Of a stretch of 64,000 nt of DNA, positions 55,279 to 64,000 are shown in pieces; positions within the stretch are counted from its first letter, which is position 1, and the number at the start of each line of letters is the position of its first letter. The DNA comes from Macrotis lagotis. Lineage: Eukaryota; Chordata; Mammalia; Peramelemorphia; Peramelidae. Made by a program: the position numbers and the translations under genes. The notes below the pieces were generated by a model, which was not told the DNA's origin, did not search any database, and saw only the letters and a program-made list of their open reading frames with translations. The stretch covers positions 220,623,753-220,687,752 of the forward strand of contig NC_133663.1 in assembly GCF_037893015.1 (NCBI RefSeq). The letters are read 5' to 3'.

Positions 55279-55495
55279 TAGATCTTTCAAAATCTACCTT
55301 CCTTCATGTATAAACATCTTGGCTAACTCTACAAAAATATAAATAATTATTATATTGCTCAATTCACAGGTTGCTTGAGAGGAAGTTACTTTGTAAATCT
55401 TTAAAGTGTTATATAAATTTGAACTTTCCTCACTGTGAACTATTAACTTTGTAACAATTTGAGTTGCTTCAAAAGAAAAATTTCATTGTGAAAAG
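55279..55495 (+). repeat. About 210-bp duplicated segment, copy A
   Basis: TCTTTCAAAATCTACCTTCC, CATCTTGGCTAACTCTACAA, CACAGGTTGCTTGAGAGGAA and ATTAACTTTGTAACAATTTG recur at 56786-56985. Copy A has about 22 bp (TGAGAGGAAGTTACTTTGTA...) that copy B lacks. Confidence 0.85.
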
Positions 55496-55699
55496 TCATA
55501 TAGTGAACAATACAACAGACTGAAACTGTATGAATTGAAGTATATAAGACAGAAGGATTTAAATTTATTTGATTTGGGTAGAAAAGAAATAAGATCTAAG
55601 ATTTTAATGATATAAGAAACTTCCATGTGAGGAATATGGGAGTATTTGGGTAGTTTACATTACAAATTCTGCCTGTATTGTTGCCTATGGGCAGGTATG

Positions 55700-56420
55700 T
55701 GAGTTAAACAAAAGACAGCCTCAATCTTGTCAAAATCTGAGATTTGATCATGTCTGCTCCACCTGGTTCTGAGTTAACTGGGGTCTGTGTCTTTCTTCTT
55801 TGCCCATGCTCATGTTCTTCCTTATTAATATAATGAGCAGAGCAGGAAAGCATATGTGGATGAATTATATCAATTAGATTGTGACCTCAGCCAATGATTG
55901 GCACTAAGGGGCAGGAAAAAAGGCTTTCAAAGTACACAATACCTAGTAGTTCCAGGTTTTGGGGTCCCTCTTCCCTTGAGAGAGGTGTGCCATTTATTAA
56001 AATTTCTTTAAAAAAATATTTAATCACTCTGGACTAAGTATTCATGAGCCATTTACAAAATTCCAGTCTGGAAATTCAGTCCATCAACAGAGATTTGTAC
56101 ATCATCTAGACTTTTTAGACATAGAAAACCTGGAATATTCAGAGGTTCACTGACTTACCTGTAATCAATCACCTAAGTGTGAAAGCCTGGACTTGAATCG
56201 TGGTTTCCTGAACAAGGCTTGCCTTCTACAAACTACTCCAGAGTAAGATTCAATAATGAATTTTAAATACTTAGAGGACTTCCATGTTGAACATAATGCC
56301 TATCACTTAGTAAGTCTTGGATTAGAAGAGAAATTAAACCTATTTGTGTGTGTGTGTGTGTCTGGTTTTAGAGACTTGAACTAAGTCTAAGAGGAAAAGG
56401 TGTAATGGAAAGCTGAAATG
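55700..56420. other. Mostly unrecognised; weak antisense MIR
   Basis: A fragment at 56140-56240 (GACTTACCTGTAATCAATCA, CCTGGACTTGAATCGTGG) looks like antisense MIR. The rest shows nothing supported. Confidence 0.4.
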
Positions 56421-56642
56421 CATTTGAGTCAGAGCTAGGTGGCTCAGATTCATCTTCCTGAGTTCAAATGTGGTCCCAGACATTTTTTAGCTGTGGATCC
56501 TCTGCTAATCACTCAATACTACTTCAGTTTCTTCATCTGTAAAATGCACTGGAAAAAGAAATGGAAAATCACTTCAGAATCTTTGCAAAAAAATCCTAAA
56601 TACAGTTATCATGAGTCAAACAGCTGAAAAATAACAACAACC
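56420..56642 (+). repeat. MAR1-type SINE
   Basis: AGCTAGGTGGCTCAGATTCA, TCTTCCTGAGTTCAAATGTG, TTCAGTTTCTTCATCTGTAA, GAAATGGAAAATCACTTCAG and CATGAGTCAAACAGCTGAAA. A deletion removed part of the head. Confidence 0.85.
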
Positions 56643-56785
56643 AACTCTGAATTATTGTTCCTCAATGACAAAGTAACAAGCATTAACTGTATATAGATGT
56701 GGAGTAGAATGATTTGTTAGTCAAAAGGTTTCAGATGATGAACTGAAAATCTGATACTTTGTATTGTCCCGGGAAAAGTATATAA

Positions 56786-56985
56786 TCTTTCAAAATTTAC
56801 CTTTCTTCATCTATAAAAATCTTGGCTAACTCTACAAAAATATATACATAATTATTATATTACTCAGTTCACAGGTTGCTCTTTAAAGTGTTACATAAAT
56901 TTGAACTTTCTTCATTGTGAACCATTAACTTTGTAACAATTTGTGCTACTCCAAAAGAAAAACTTCATTATAAAATGATTCTTCA
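56786..56985 (+). repeat. About 200-bp duplicated segment, copy B
   Basis: Matches 55279-55495 in the same orientation, with roughly 88-90% identity by eye and one internal gap. The ends of similarity are sharp on both sides. Confidence 0.85.
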
Positions 56986-56989
56986 GTTG

Positions 56990-57960
56990 AAGTATTTTAG
57001 TGGAGAGTGTAATCACCTGTCAGGTAGGGTGGGGTCTAGAACAGATGTCCACTTAAGGCCCATGTGCCTTGAAAATTCCTTGATTCTGTTATGTTGAAAA
57101 GAAACAGGGAGAAGATCAATTGTTCTATCGATTTGACGATTTTCACATCTGCCCATCTGAATTACTTTTTCAATGACAACATTTCCTGCCTGAATTAAAT
57201 TTGTAATTAACTTGAGTAACCTCACAGAACTGCTTCTTCATGCAGTGTTTCTGCAGTTTTCCCCCAAGAGTGATGCCAAATTCGTTTTTCTCTCATTTGT
57301 TCTATACTCATAAAATAATTTAAAACCGAATATTTTTTGTTTATGAATATTTTATTTTTATTAGAGGAAAAGTATTTCATAAATTAAATATTGTTCCAAA
57401 AGAATAAAGATTTTTTTTCTGAAAATGATGACTGAATTCAATTACTATTTTTGGTAAAAGAATATTTATTGGCATCATAAAGTGGAAATGTTTGGAAATG
57501 TTTTAAAAGGTGTAAAACACAGGCCCCTGAAAAATTCCTACTACAGAAAGTATTTTATATTACCATGATAGGTCTTAAACACTGGCAATAGGAAAAGTAA
57601 TAGCTAAACTTGGCACTTACTGAGAACTCCATCTTTCACATTTCAAAGCCAGATTTTTTTTTATGAATGCTTTCCTTTTCCTGCTTTGTTAATGGTGTCC
57701 CATCTCATAATATTCCAAACAATGTGGTCAAAGCAAGAAAGCCAAACTCCAAATTCTGAGCAATCCTGATTAAAAATTGTAAAACCACCCTGCACATATG
57801 GTGAATAGTTATTAAAGACTAGTCTAAAAAAAGGAAAAGTTATTGTACCTGTGAGACAGATTTCTTATTCTAAAGGATTGGTAGAGAATGCAGAAAATTG
57901 ACACACATCGTTCTTCCTGACTCTGTAAACTTAGAGTTTCCCATGTGATTCATCGCCTTT
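56990..57960. other. No recognised feature
   Basis: The minus-strand frame at 57013-57225 (70 codons) is the most protein-like here, but I cannot link it to a family. Nothing else supported. Confidence 0.4.
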
Positions 57961-57961
57961 A

Positions 57962-58080
57962 TATACATATATGTATGCATATATGTATGTGTATACTATT
58001 CACACACATTGTGAACATTCATACATATATTCATATACATATGTGCACATATATATATATGTGTATATATATATATACAT
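57962..58080. repeat. TA/CA/TG low-complexity tract
   Basis: Mixed TATG, ACAC and TA runs. Confidence 0.9.
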
Positions 58081-58089
58081 CATTACTAC

Positions 58090-58195
58090 CTGTGTCACGA
58101 TGCCATTCAACCTCTTAGATCTCAGTTTCCTTATCTATAAAATTGTTAAGTTAGATTAGATAATATGTGAGTTTCTTTTTAGCTTTATAAGTATG
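58090..58195 (+). repeat. MIR/THER-type SINE fragment
   Basis: CTTAGATCTCAGTTTCCTTA, TCTATAAAATTGTTAAGTTA and GATTAGATAATATGTGAGTT resemble the SINE core and tail. Confidence 0.6.
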
Positions 58196-58199
58196 TTAA

Positions 58200-59340
58200 T
58201 TTTGTTCTGTTCCCTTCTGTAAATTAACTTAAAGTGCTTGCTGTGCTTTTTTGTTTGTTTGTTTTGGGGAGGGGTTCAGGTCACTACATGGCTAATTTCT
58301 ATATATCTATGCATCTAATTAAAAATCAATTGAGGGGAAATTATACTTGTTAAAACATAGTACAGCAAAGTGAATCCACATGATGGTCATTTCCAAAAAA
58401 TATATGTCTCTTTCTGCATCTTGAATCTATCACCTCTCATTTCTGTGATATATAGGTCCTTAGGAGGCATAGTCAGTCATTGCATTGATTGGAGTTCTTA
58501 AATCTTTCAAATTCATTTTTCTTTATAAGATTTTTGTATAATTTATTCTTTTCATTTTAATTTAATTCTATGTTATTCTGTACTATCATCTTCTTTCTTA
58601 TTATGTACAAAGCAATTAATATACCAAAGCATGTTATGTTACGCATTTGCTCATTTAGGTGTTTATTTTTTAGTAGTTAGGTATTCCTATTTTTCCTAAA
58701 TTGAAAGTAGAGTAGACACACATTGACCTGATTTTACTATTCTATACACAAACTTTGATTTATTCCATTTCTCATCTGGGTTGATTTTCCCCTTAGCAAC
58801 CTGGTGTCCACCAGAGCCCAGGAAATTGCTATATATTAAGTTTCATCATCAAATGCTATTAACTTTGCAGTAATTCAAACTACTGAAGTTAAACCAACCA
58901 GCCTCCTCAATAGCAGGAAGACTTGAATTACTATATATATGGCTTATGTTGTGTTTTTAATCCACATTTGTCAAATTTACTGTTGACACTATGCAAAATT
59001 ATAACAAAAATGATCAGGACCAAATAACCTGTAGTTTAATAAAGACAAAGGAAATGATAAAAACAAATAAATTAATTTCATAAAGCTCAGATGTGCCTAG
59101 AAAATAGCTCTTATGACAATAATCTGAAAATTTTAGTGAATTAAATTTGTCCACAAAAGATAACATGGTAACCCAAAAATCTATGGGTTGCATTATGAAA
59201 AATTTAAGTGTCAGAATAAGGAAAATTGTCATTTTGCTATATACTATTACAGCTAGACCTTATCTAAAGTGTTTTTATTACTCTCTGTTTAGAAAGAGAA
59301 ATATTGGAGTATATTCAAAGGAATGAATTCCAAGCAGCAA
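58200..59340. other. No recognised feature
   Basis: AT-rich sequence, nothing supported. Confidence 0.4.
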
Positions 59341-59344
59341 TGGG

Positions 59345-59470
59345 ATTGCAGAACATTTAATATATATGTCACTTAGCTTTCTGGACCTGAGTTTCCAACT
59401 AAGTGAGAAGAAGGGCTTCAGATTGTATGGGACCCCTGAGGTCCCTTCCAGTTCTAGTTATAATGCAAAA
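59345..59470 (+). repeat. MIR/THER-type SINE fragment
   Basis: CTTTCTGGACCTGAGTTTCC, AGAAGAAGGGCTTCAGATTG and CCTGAGGTCCCTTCCAGTTC correspond to the 3' half. Confidence 0.65.
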
Positions 59471-59474
59471 ATTT

Positions 59475-59761
59475 AAGCATATATAGAGTGTAGGTGAGAG
59501 GATATTAGGGACACTGGAGAGTTTATTTTCAAGAATTCAAAGGAATTTCATGTTAAAAGGGGATTAGGCTTATTCTGTTCTGCTTCAGGCATCCAGATTC
59601 TCAGAGCAATTGGTGGATTTAATTTTCCTTTCAGGGAGAAAACTTTTTCTAATTCTTCAAGGCTGTCAAAAGGAGCAATGAACAATATCAGGAAACCATG
59701 GGTGCTGTTTTATTGACAGAATCTAAGCATAGGCTGACCAACTACTTCTTACACACACCCA

Positions 59762-59798
<37 letters not shown>

Positions 59799-61065
59799 TA
59801 AGTACCCCTACTTTAAAAGGACTGAGAGGCCATTCTTGAGTCAATCATTGGTTTGATTTCCTTGCTACCTGTGCAATAAAAGAGTCAATCTATGCAGAAT
59901 TAGTGTTAGAAGTTTTAATGGTTTAGCCATTATCCTGTAAGAATAATGGTTGCCATGATGAATGTGGAGATAGAGGACAGATTTGATATGAATTGTATCC
60001 TTTTTATATATATTAAATCAAATTGTTATTGCATTTGTAAGGTCTGAATTTTTCATAGCATTATAATCCCAAACTTGAATCAACGGACTAGTTTGAGTTA
60101 CATCTGATCCAGAACACCATTCAGTCTCTCAATCTTCCATATAGTTCACCAAAAATCTTATGAAATATTGATTAGCTTTAACAATTATTCATCAGTAATC
60201 TTATCTGCACTAACTTTACTACAAATGTTTTTTTGTTTTCTGACCCAGTTTCAGGAGCTCATCTTTGGTGAGTACTACCAACTTTATTCCTTTATTGCTA
60301 TTATTATTGTTATTCCTTTAATTAATATGTTACATTATTATAAAATCTATAATTACAAGTTGTTTTCTGTGATAAACAATGAAACATCACTTTCCATTTA
60401 TTTTGCTTCAGAGATTACACATAAAATTCTAAGCTATAAATCCTTAAAGAGACATTCATCTAATCTCAGTACTTCATCAGGGAAACGAAGTTAATTTCCC
60501 CATATTTCCTTTCATCCTCCCCAGTAGGAAGTCACTGCCAATAAAAGATTATTTTATTCTCCAGAGTTCAGTCAGTTTTTGAACCAATGCCATATAAAGA
60601 AGAAGTAAAATAATTACAAGAGTTGTCTTAGGCAGAATCAGCTATCCTTTCTGGCTCTGTCTAGGATTTTAAAAATAATGTTATTTTTTTCTCTTCCTCC
60701 AGGTTTTTTAGCACAGGTAATGTGAATTGGGAAACACAAAATTATTAATGAAAATAAATATTCTAAAATATTATTTGCAGGAAAACTCAGTTGAGAGCTA
60801 GAGTAGATAACCAGGGTAAAGTCTCTGAAGGACAAGGCAATTTGCAAAAGAGTTAGGGCCCCCTAAAAGCTGAGTTTTTTCCTTTACTTGGCTAAGTTAA
60901 ATTGGGGCTACTCAGACAGGAAGGTCTGGTTGAATATGGTCTAAGAGTTTGCCAGTTTCTTCTTTGGTTCTGGGAATCTTTTCTTGTATATTTTCTGTCT
61001 GGAATAAATGTGAGGGAAACTTTTCACGCTTAGAATTTGAGAAACTTGCTCCCTGGAAGATATAT
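59475..61065. other. Mostly unique sequence with a (CA)n array
   Basis: A (CA)n microsatellite lies at 59763-59797. The 108-codon frame at 60168-60494 has hydrophobic stretches but no family signature and is AT-driven. No gene is supported. Confidence 0.45.
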
Positions 61066-61069
61066 TAAA

Positions 61070-61260
61070 ATGAGCACAGCAGTTGTAGTCAGAGGACAAG
61101 GATTCAAAACCTAGATTTAATATTCATTATCTAAATGACCTTGGACAAGTCATCTAAGTTCTCTGGGTCTCAATTTCTTCACCTGCAAAAGGAAAGGGTC
61201 ATAGTTCTACAGATAAAATATTCCTGACTCAGGTTGCCTGAAAATCTATTATATTTAAAT
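61070..61260 (+). repeat. MIR-family SINE
   Basis: CAGTTGTAGTCAGAGGACAA, CTAAATGACCTTGGACAAGT, CTCTGGGTCTCAATTTCTTC and ACCTGCAAAAGG follow the sense order. Confidence 0.7.
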
Positions 61261-61283
61261 ATAATAGAACATTCAAGCTGAGT

Positions 61284-61284
<1 letters not shown>

Positions 61285-61327
<43 letters not shown>
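61285..61327. repeat. (TA)n microsatellite
   Basis: About 20 TA units. Confidence 0.97.
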
Positions 61328-61331
<4 letters not shown>

Positions 61332-61564
61332 AAGCAGTTATTTTGAGCAAACAGCCAAAAATTCATCGTGCAGATGAGTGAGCACTCCAGCATGAACCCA
61401 GAAATTCTGTGAGATCTCAGAAACCCAAGGGGAACCAATAGGTCAGTTGTCATATCTGCCAATCTGAGGGCCTGTGCCTGACTTCCACATCATCCACCTA
61501 GTGATGGAAGGTGCTTCATAATAGTTTTGTTAGCACTATCCTATTAAAATTAACTCTGCCTCAT

Positions 61565-61740
61565 CACAAGCCTTCAGAGGTCATATAATCCAGTCCCATA
61601 ATTTTACAGATGAGGAAACTAAGTCCAAAAAAAGATTAAAGAACATCTCAAGGTAATTCAGGAAGAAAGTGGTGGAATTAAATTTATAGAACAGAACTAG
61701 ATGACCTTTGATTTCCCTTTCAAATCTAGATTTATGAGTC
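61565..61740 (-). repeat. MIR-like SINE fragment
   Basis: GGTCATATAATCCAGTCCCA, TAATTTTACAGATGAGGAAA and CTAAGTCC match the MIR-like antisense core. A sense-type CTAGATGACCTTTGATTTCC piece follows, so two fragments may adjoin. Confidence 0.55.
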
Positions 61741-61782
61741 TAGGCTTCCATAGCTTGTGTTCACCCTTTAAAAATTAATGTC

Positions 61783-64000
61783 GGGGGCAGAACCAAGATG
61801 ATGGAAAGAAGAAGAGCCTCTCTTGGTGAGCTCCCTCTCAAAACTTATAAAATAAGGACTCTAAATAAATTTTCCAGAGACAGAAGGCACAGAGGGATCC
61901 AGTGAGGCAATTCTCCAGCCCAAGGTAACCTGGAAAATAGTGGAAAGGCTCAGATCCATGGGGTTAGAGGGGTGGCCTGCCAGGGTGAAGGAACTTCAGC
62001 CTTCAGGTTGCAGTGCCAAGGTACCTGGAAGCTGCAGCTCAGGGTAGCGGGGGCAGTTTCCTGACCTATACCCCAGGAAGCACTGGGCACAACTTGGAAG
62101 ATCAGCTGCAGGGGGCAGCCTTCTGCCAGAGGGAGCACATGAAGCCCAGCCCTCAGGGCACTTAGTGAGCAGCTTGGCCACTACAGCCCAGATCCAGGAA
62201 CTGGAAGCAGGCTGAACTGGTAAGCAGGAGCCCCCGGGCAACTGGGCCTTGAGTATTCATCTTAAAAAAGGGAGGAGAGTAGAGAGAATTTCTGAGATTT
62301 GTCCTCTGTCCCTGGAACAGGACTCTGGGGCTCTGACCACATTCAGAACCTGATTACAGTCTAGAACCCCCCCGCCACCTCAGCCCCATGGCAAAGTCGT
62401 GCACTTGTGTTCATTCACAGACCAGGAAGGAAGATGGAGCCTCACATATGGAGATCATTGTGGGTGTGTGTGTCCTAATAATACTCAAAATCTCAGGAAG
62501 CACCCCAAGACCAGGCACAGGCTGGTGAAATGAGTAAAAAGAGGAACACCATTGAGAAATAAATTGTCTATGATACTCATAATACTCAATCTGAAGATGA
62601 GGAATTCCAAGTTCCTGAATCTAAAGACTGCAAGAAAAATGGAAATTGGGTTCAAGCTATGGCAGAGCTCAAAAAAAGATTTTGAAAATCAAGTGAGGGA
62701 GATAGAAGAAAAATTGGGAAAAGAAATGAGAGAGATGCAGGAAAAACATGAAAAAGAAGTCAGCAGCTTAGTCAAGGAGATCCAAAAAAATGCTGAAGAA
62801 AATAGCATGTTAAAAACCAGCATAGGTCAAATGGATAAAACAGTTCAAAAAGTTATAGAGGAGAAGAATGCTTTAAAAAGCAGAACTGCCCAGATGAAAA
62901 AAAGAGATAAGAAAGCTCTCTGAGGAAAGCGAATCCTTTAGATGTAGAATGGAGCTGAAGGAAGCTGCTGAATTTATGAGAAGTCAAAACACAATACTTC
63001 AAAACCAAAAGAATGAAAGATTAGGAGAAAATGTGAAACATCTCAATGAAAAAACAACCGATCTGGAAAAAAGATTCAGGAAAGATAACTTAAAAATTAT
63101 TGGGATACCTGAAAGTCATGATCAGGAAAAGATCCTTGACATCATTTTTAAAGAATTCCTACAGGAAAATTGCCCAGATATCCTAGAAGTAGAGGGCAAA
63201 ATAGAAGTTAAGAGAATCCACTGATCTCACCCAGAAAGAGATTCCCCCCCCCAAAAAAAACCCCAAGAATATTATAGCCAAGTTCCAGAACTCCCAAGTC
63301 AAAGAGAAAATATTACAAGCAGCAAGAAGGACACAATTCAAATATTGTGGAGCTGCAGTCAGGATCACACAAGACTTAGCAACAACTATATTAAAGACTT
63401 GTAGAGCTTGGAATATAATATTCTGGAAGACAAAAGACCTCGGAATGCAACTGAGAATCACCTACCCAGCAAAACTGAATCTATCCCATCTTCCAGGGAA
63501 AAAGATGAACTTTCAATGAACCAGGGGAATTTCAAATGTTTCTGTTAAAATGGCCAAAGCTGAACAGAAAGTTTGATTTTTCAAATACAGGACTCAGGTG
63601 AAACACAGAGAGTGGAGGAAAAGGGTAAAATATGAGGGACTTGATGATGAACTACATGTATTCCTGCATAGAAAAATGATACTGATAATACTCATAAGAA
63701 ACTTCTCATTTAATAGAGCAGGTGAAAGGAGCTTTTATAGATGAAACATAGGAGACAGCTGAATTTGAAGATATAATATATTGTAAAAATGAAGTCAATG
63801 GCTAAAAGGGAAATGTAATAGGAGTAAGAGAGAGGAGAGGTGGAATAGGCTAAGATATTTCATATAATAAGATTTTTTCATTACAATGAGCTATTGCAAT
63901 GATATGGAAAGGGAGAAGGCGAGGGGGAATGAGGGAACCTTCACTCTCATCAGAGGTAGCTCGGAGAGGAAACAGCATATATACTTAATGGTATATAGAC
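61783..64000 (+). mobile_element. Second HAL1 copy, 3' end beyond window
   Basis: Starts GGGGGCAGAACCAAGATGAT, equivalent to the GGAGCCAAGATGGCGAC start of the first copy. A similar GC-rich 5' UTR follows to 62529, then ORF1 (62530 to about 63225), a C-terminal piece to about 63480, then the same 3' region: ATATGAGGGACTTGATGATG, ACTACATGTATTCCTGCATA and CATATAATAAGATTTTTTCA. No endonuclease or reverse transcriptase follows ORF1, exactly as in the copy at 16.6 kb. This shows a shared family structure. The window ends before the SINE-like blocks would begin. It is in the same orientation as copy 1, 45 kb away. Confidence 0.85.
62530..63225 (+). pseudogene. HAL1 ORF1, second copy, broken
   Basis: L1 ORF1p-like RNA-binding protein. 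The start is MSKKRNTIEK at 62530, followed by a stop. The ancestral frame resumes with TQSEDEE near 62584. A one-base change in the A-run near 62675 moves the open frame to DFENQVREIEEKLGKEMREM and the coiled coil (MQEKHEKEVSSLVKE, VIEEKNALKSR). A further shift near 62895 precedes the frame at 62949-63224, which holds the end of the coiled coil and an intact RRM start: RFRKDNLKIIGIPESHDQEK, then ILDIIFKEFLQENCPDILEV. Compared with copy 1 the RRM is better kept and the N-terminal part worse. Confidence 0.85.

Noticed and set aside
57013-57225. 70-codon minus-strand frame considered as a gene fragment
   Set aside because: Protein-like composition but no recognisable family or exon borders.
60168-60494. 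108-codon hydrophobic frame as a possible small membrane protein
   Set aside because: AT-rich composition explains the Ile/Leu/Tyr/Phe content. No conserved motif, neighbour or splice context.
1-64000. tRNA genes suggested by the tRNA-like SINE heads
   Set aside because: All tRNA-like heads are joined to SINE bodies. None folds as a free tRNA by inspection.

Overview
The window is nuclear DNA of a marsupial mammal. The evidence is its interspersed repeats: tRNA-headed SINEs whose 3' ends read ...CCATTGCCTTGCAAAA, MAR1/MIR-type SINEs, marsupial-type LINE-1 (L1) 5' and 3' untranslated regions, ORF1-only half-LINE-1 (HAL1) elements, old CR1/L3 and L2 remnants, RTE-type 3' ends, and many long dinucleotide arrays in an AT-rich background. 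An Australian lineage is possible from the SINE type, but I cannot fix the species. I find no intact host protein gene, no RNA gene and no CRISPR array. Family names rest on remembered consensus sequences, not on a database search.

Layout. 0-5.4 kb holds CR1/L3 fragments, an old L1/HAL1 ORF1 remnant and an L1 3' end. 5.4-16.6 kb is AT-rich with scattered SINEs, L2-like and L1 pieces and an RTE-like 3' end. 16.6-19.8 kb is a complete HAL1 element with a perfect 15-bp target-site duplication (TSD); its 3' region carries three antisense SINE-like blocks. 19.8-20.8 kb has MAR1-type SINEs around a likely solo LTR. 22.64-22.84 kb is a CpG-rich minisatellite. 24.16-24.97 kb is an internally deleted pogo/Tigger-like DNA transposon. 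25-41 kb is mostly repeat-poor, with SINE, MIR and L2 copies.

41.9-47.7 kb is one minus-strand L1, with 5' UTR, ORF1 and the endonuclease part of ORF2. A nearly full-length processed pseudogene of cyclin G1 (CCNG1) sits inside its ORF1, and two SINEs and a chimeric insert sit elsewhere in it. 52.2-53.6 kb is a minus-strand L1 3' end with two nested SINEs and a twin-priming-type inversion. 55.3-57.0 kb contains a roughly 200-bp segment present twice. The window ends inside a second HAL1 (61.78 kb onward), in the same orientation as the first.

The window records successive L1-driven insertions. L1 machinery probably moved the HAL1s, the SINEs and the CCNG1 copy, since several carry TSDs with TT/AAAA-like cut sites. 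The observation most worth testing is an apparent A-to-G excess in the SINE-derived blocks of the HAL1 3' region, which could be a fossil of adenosine-to-inosine RNA editing.
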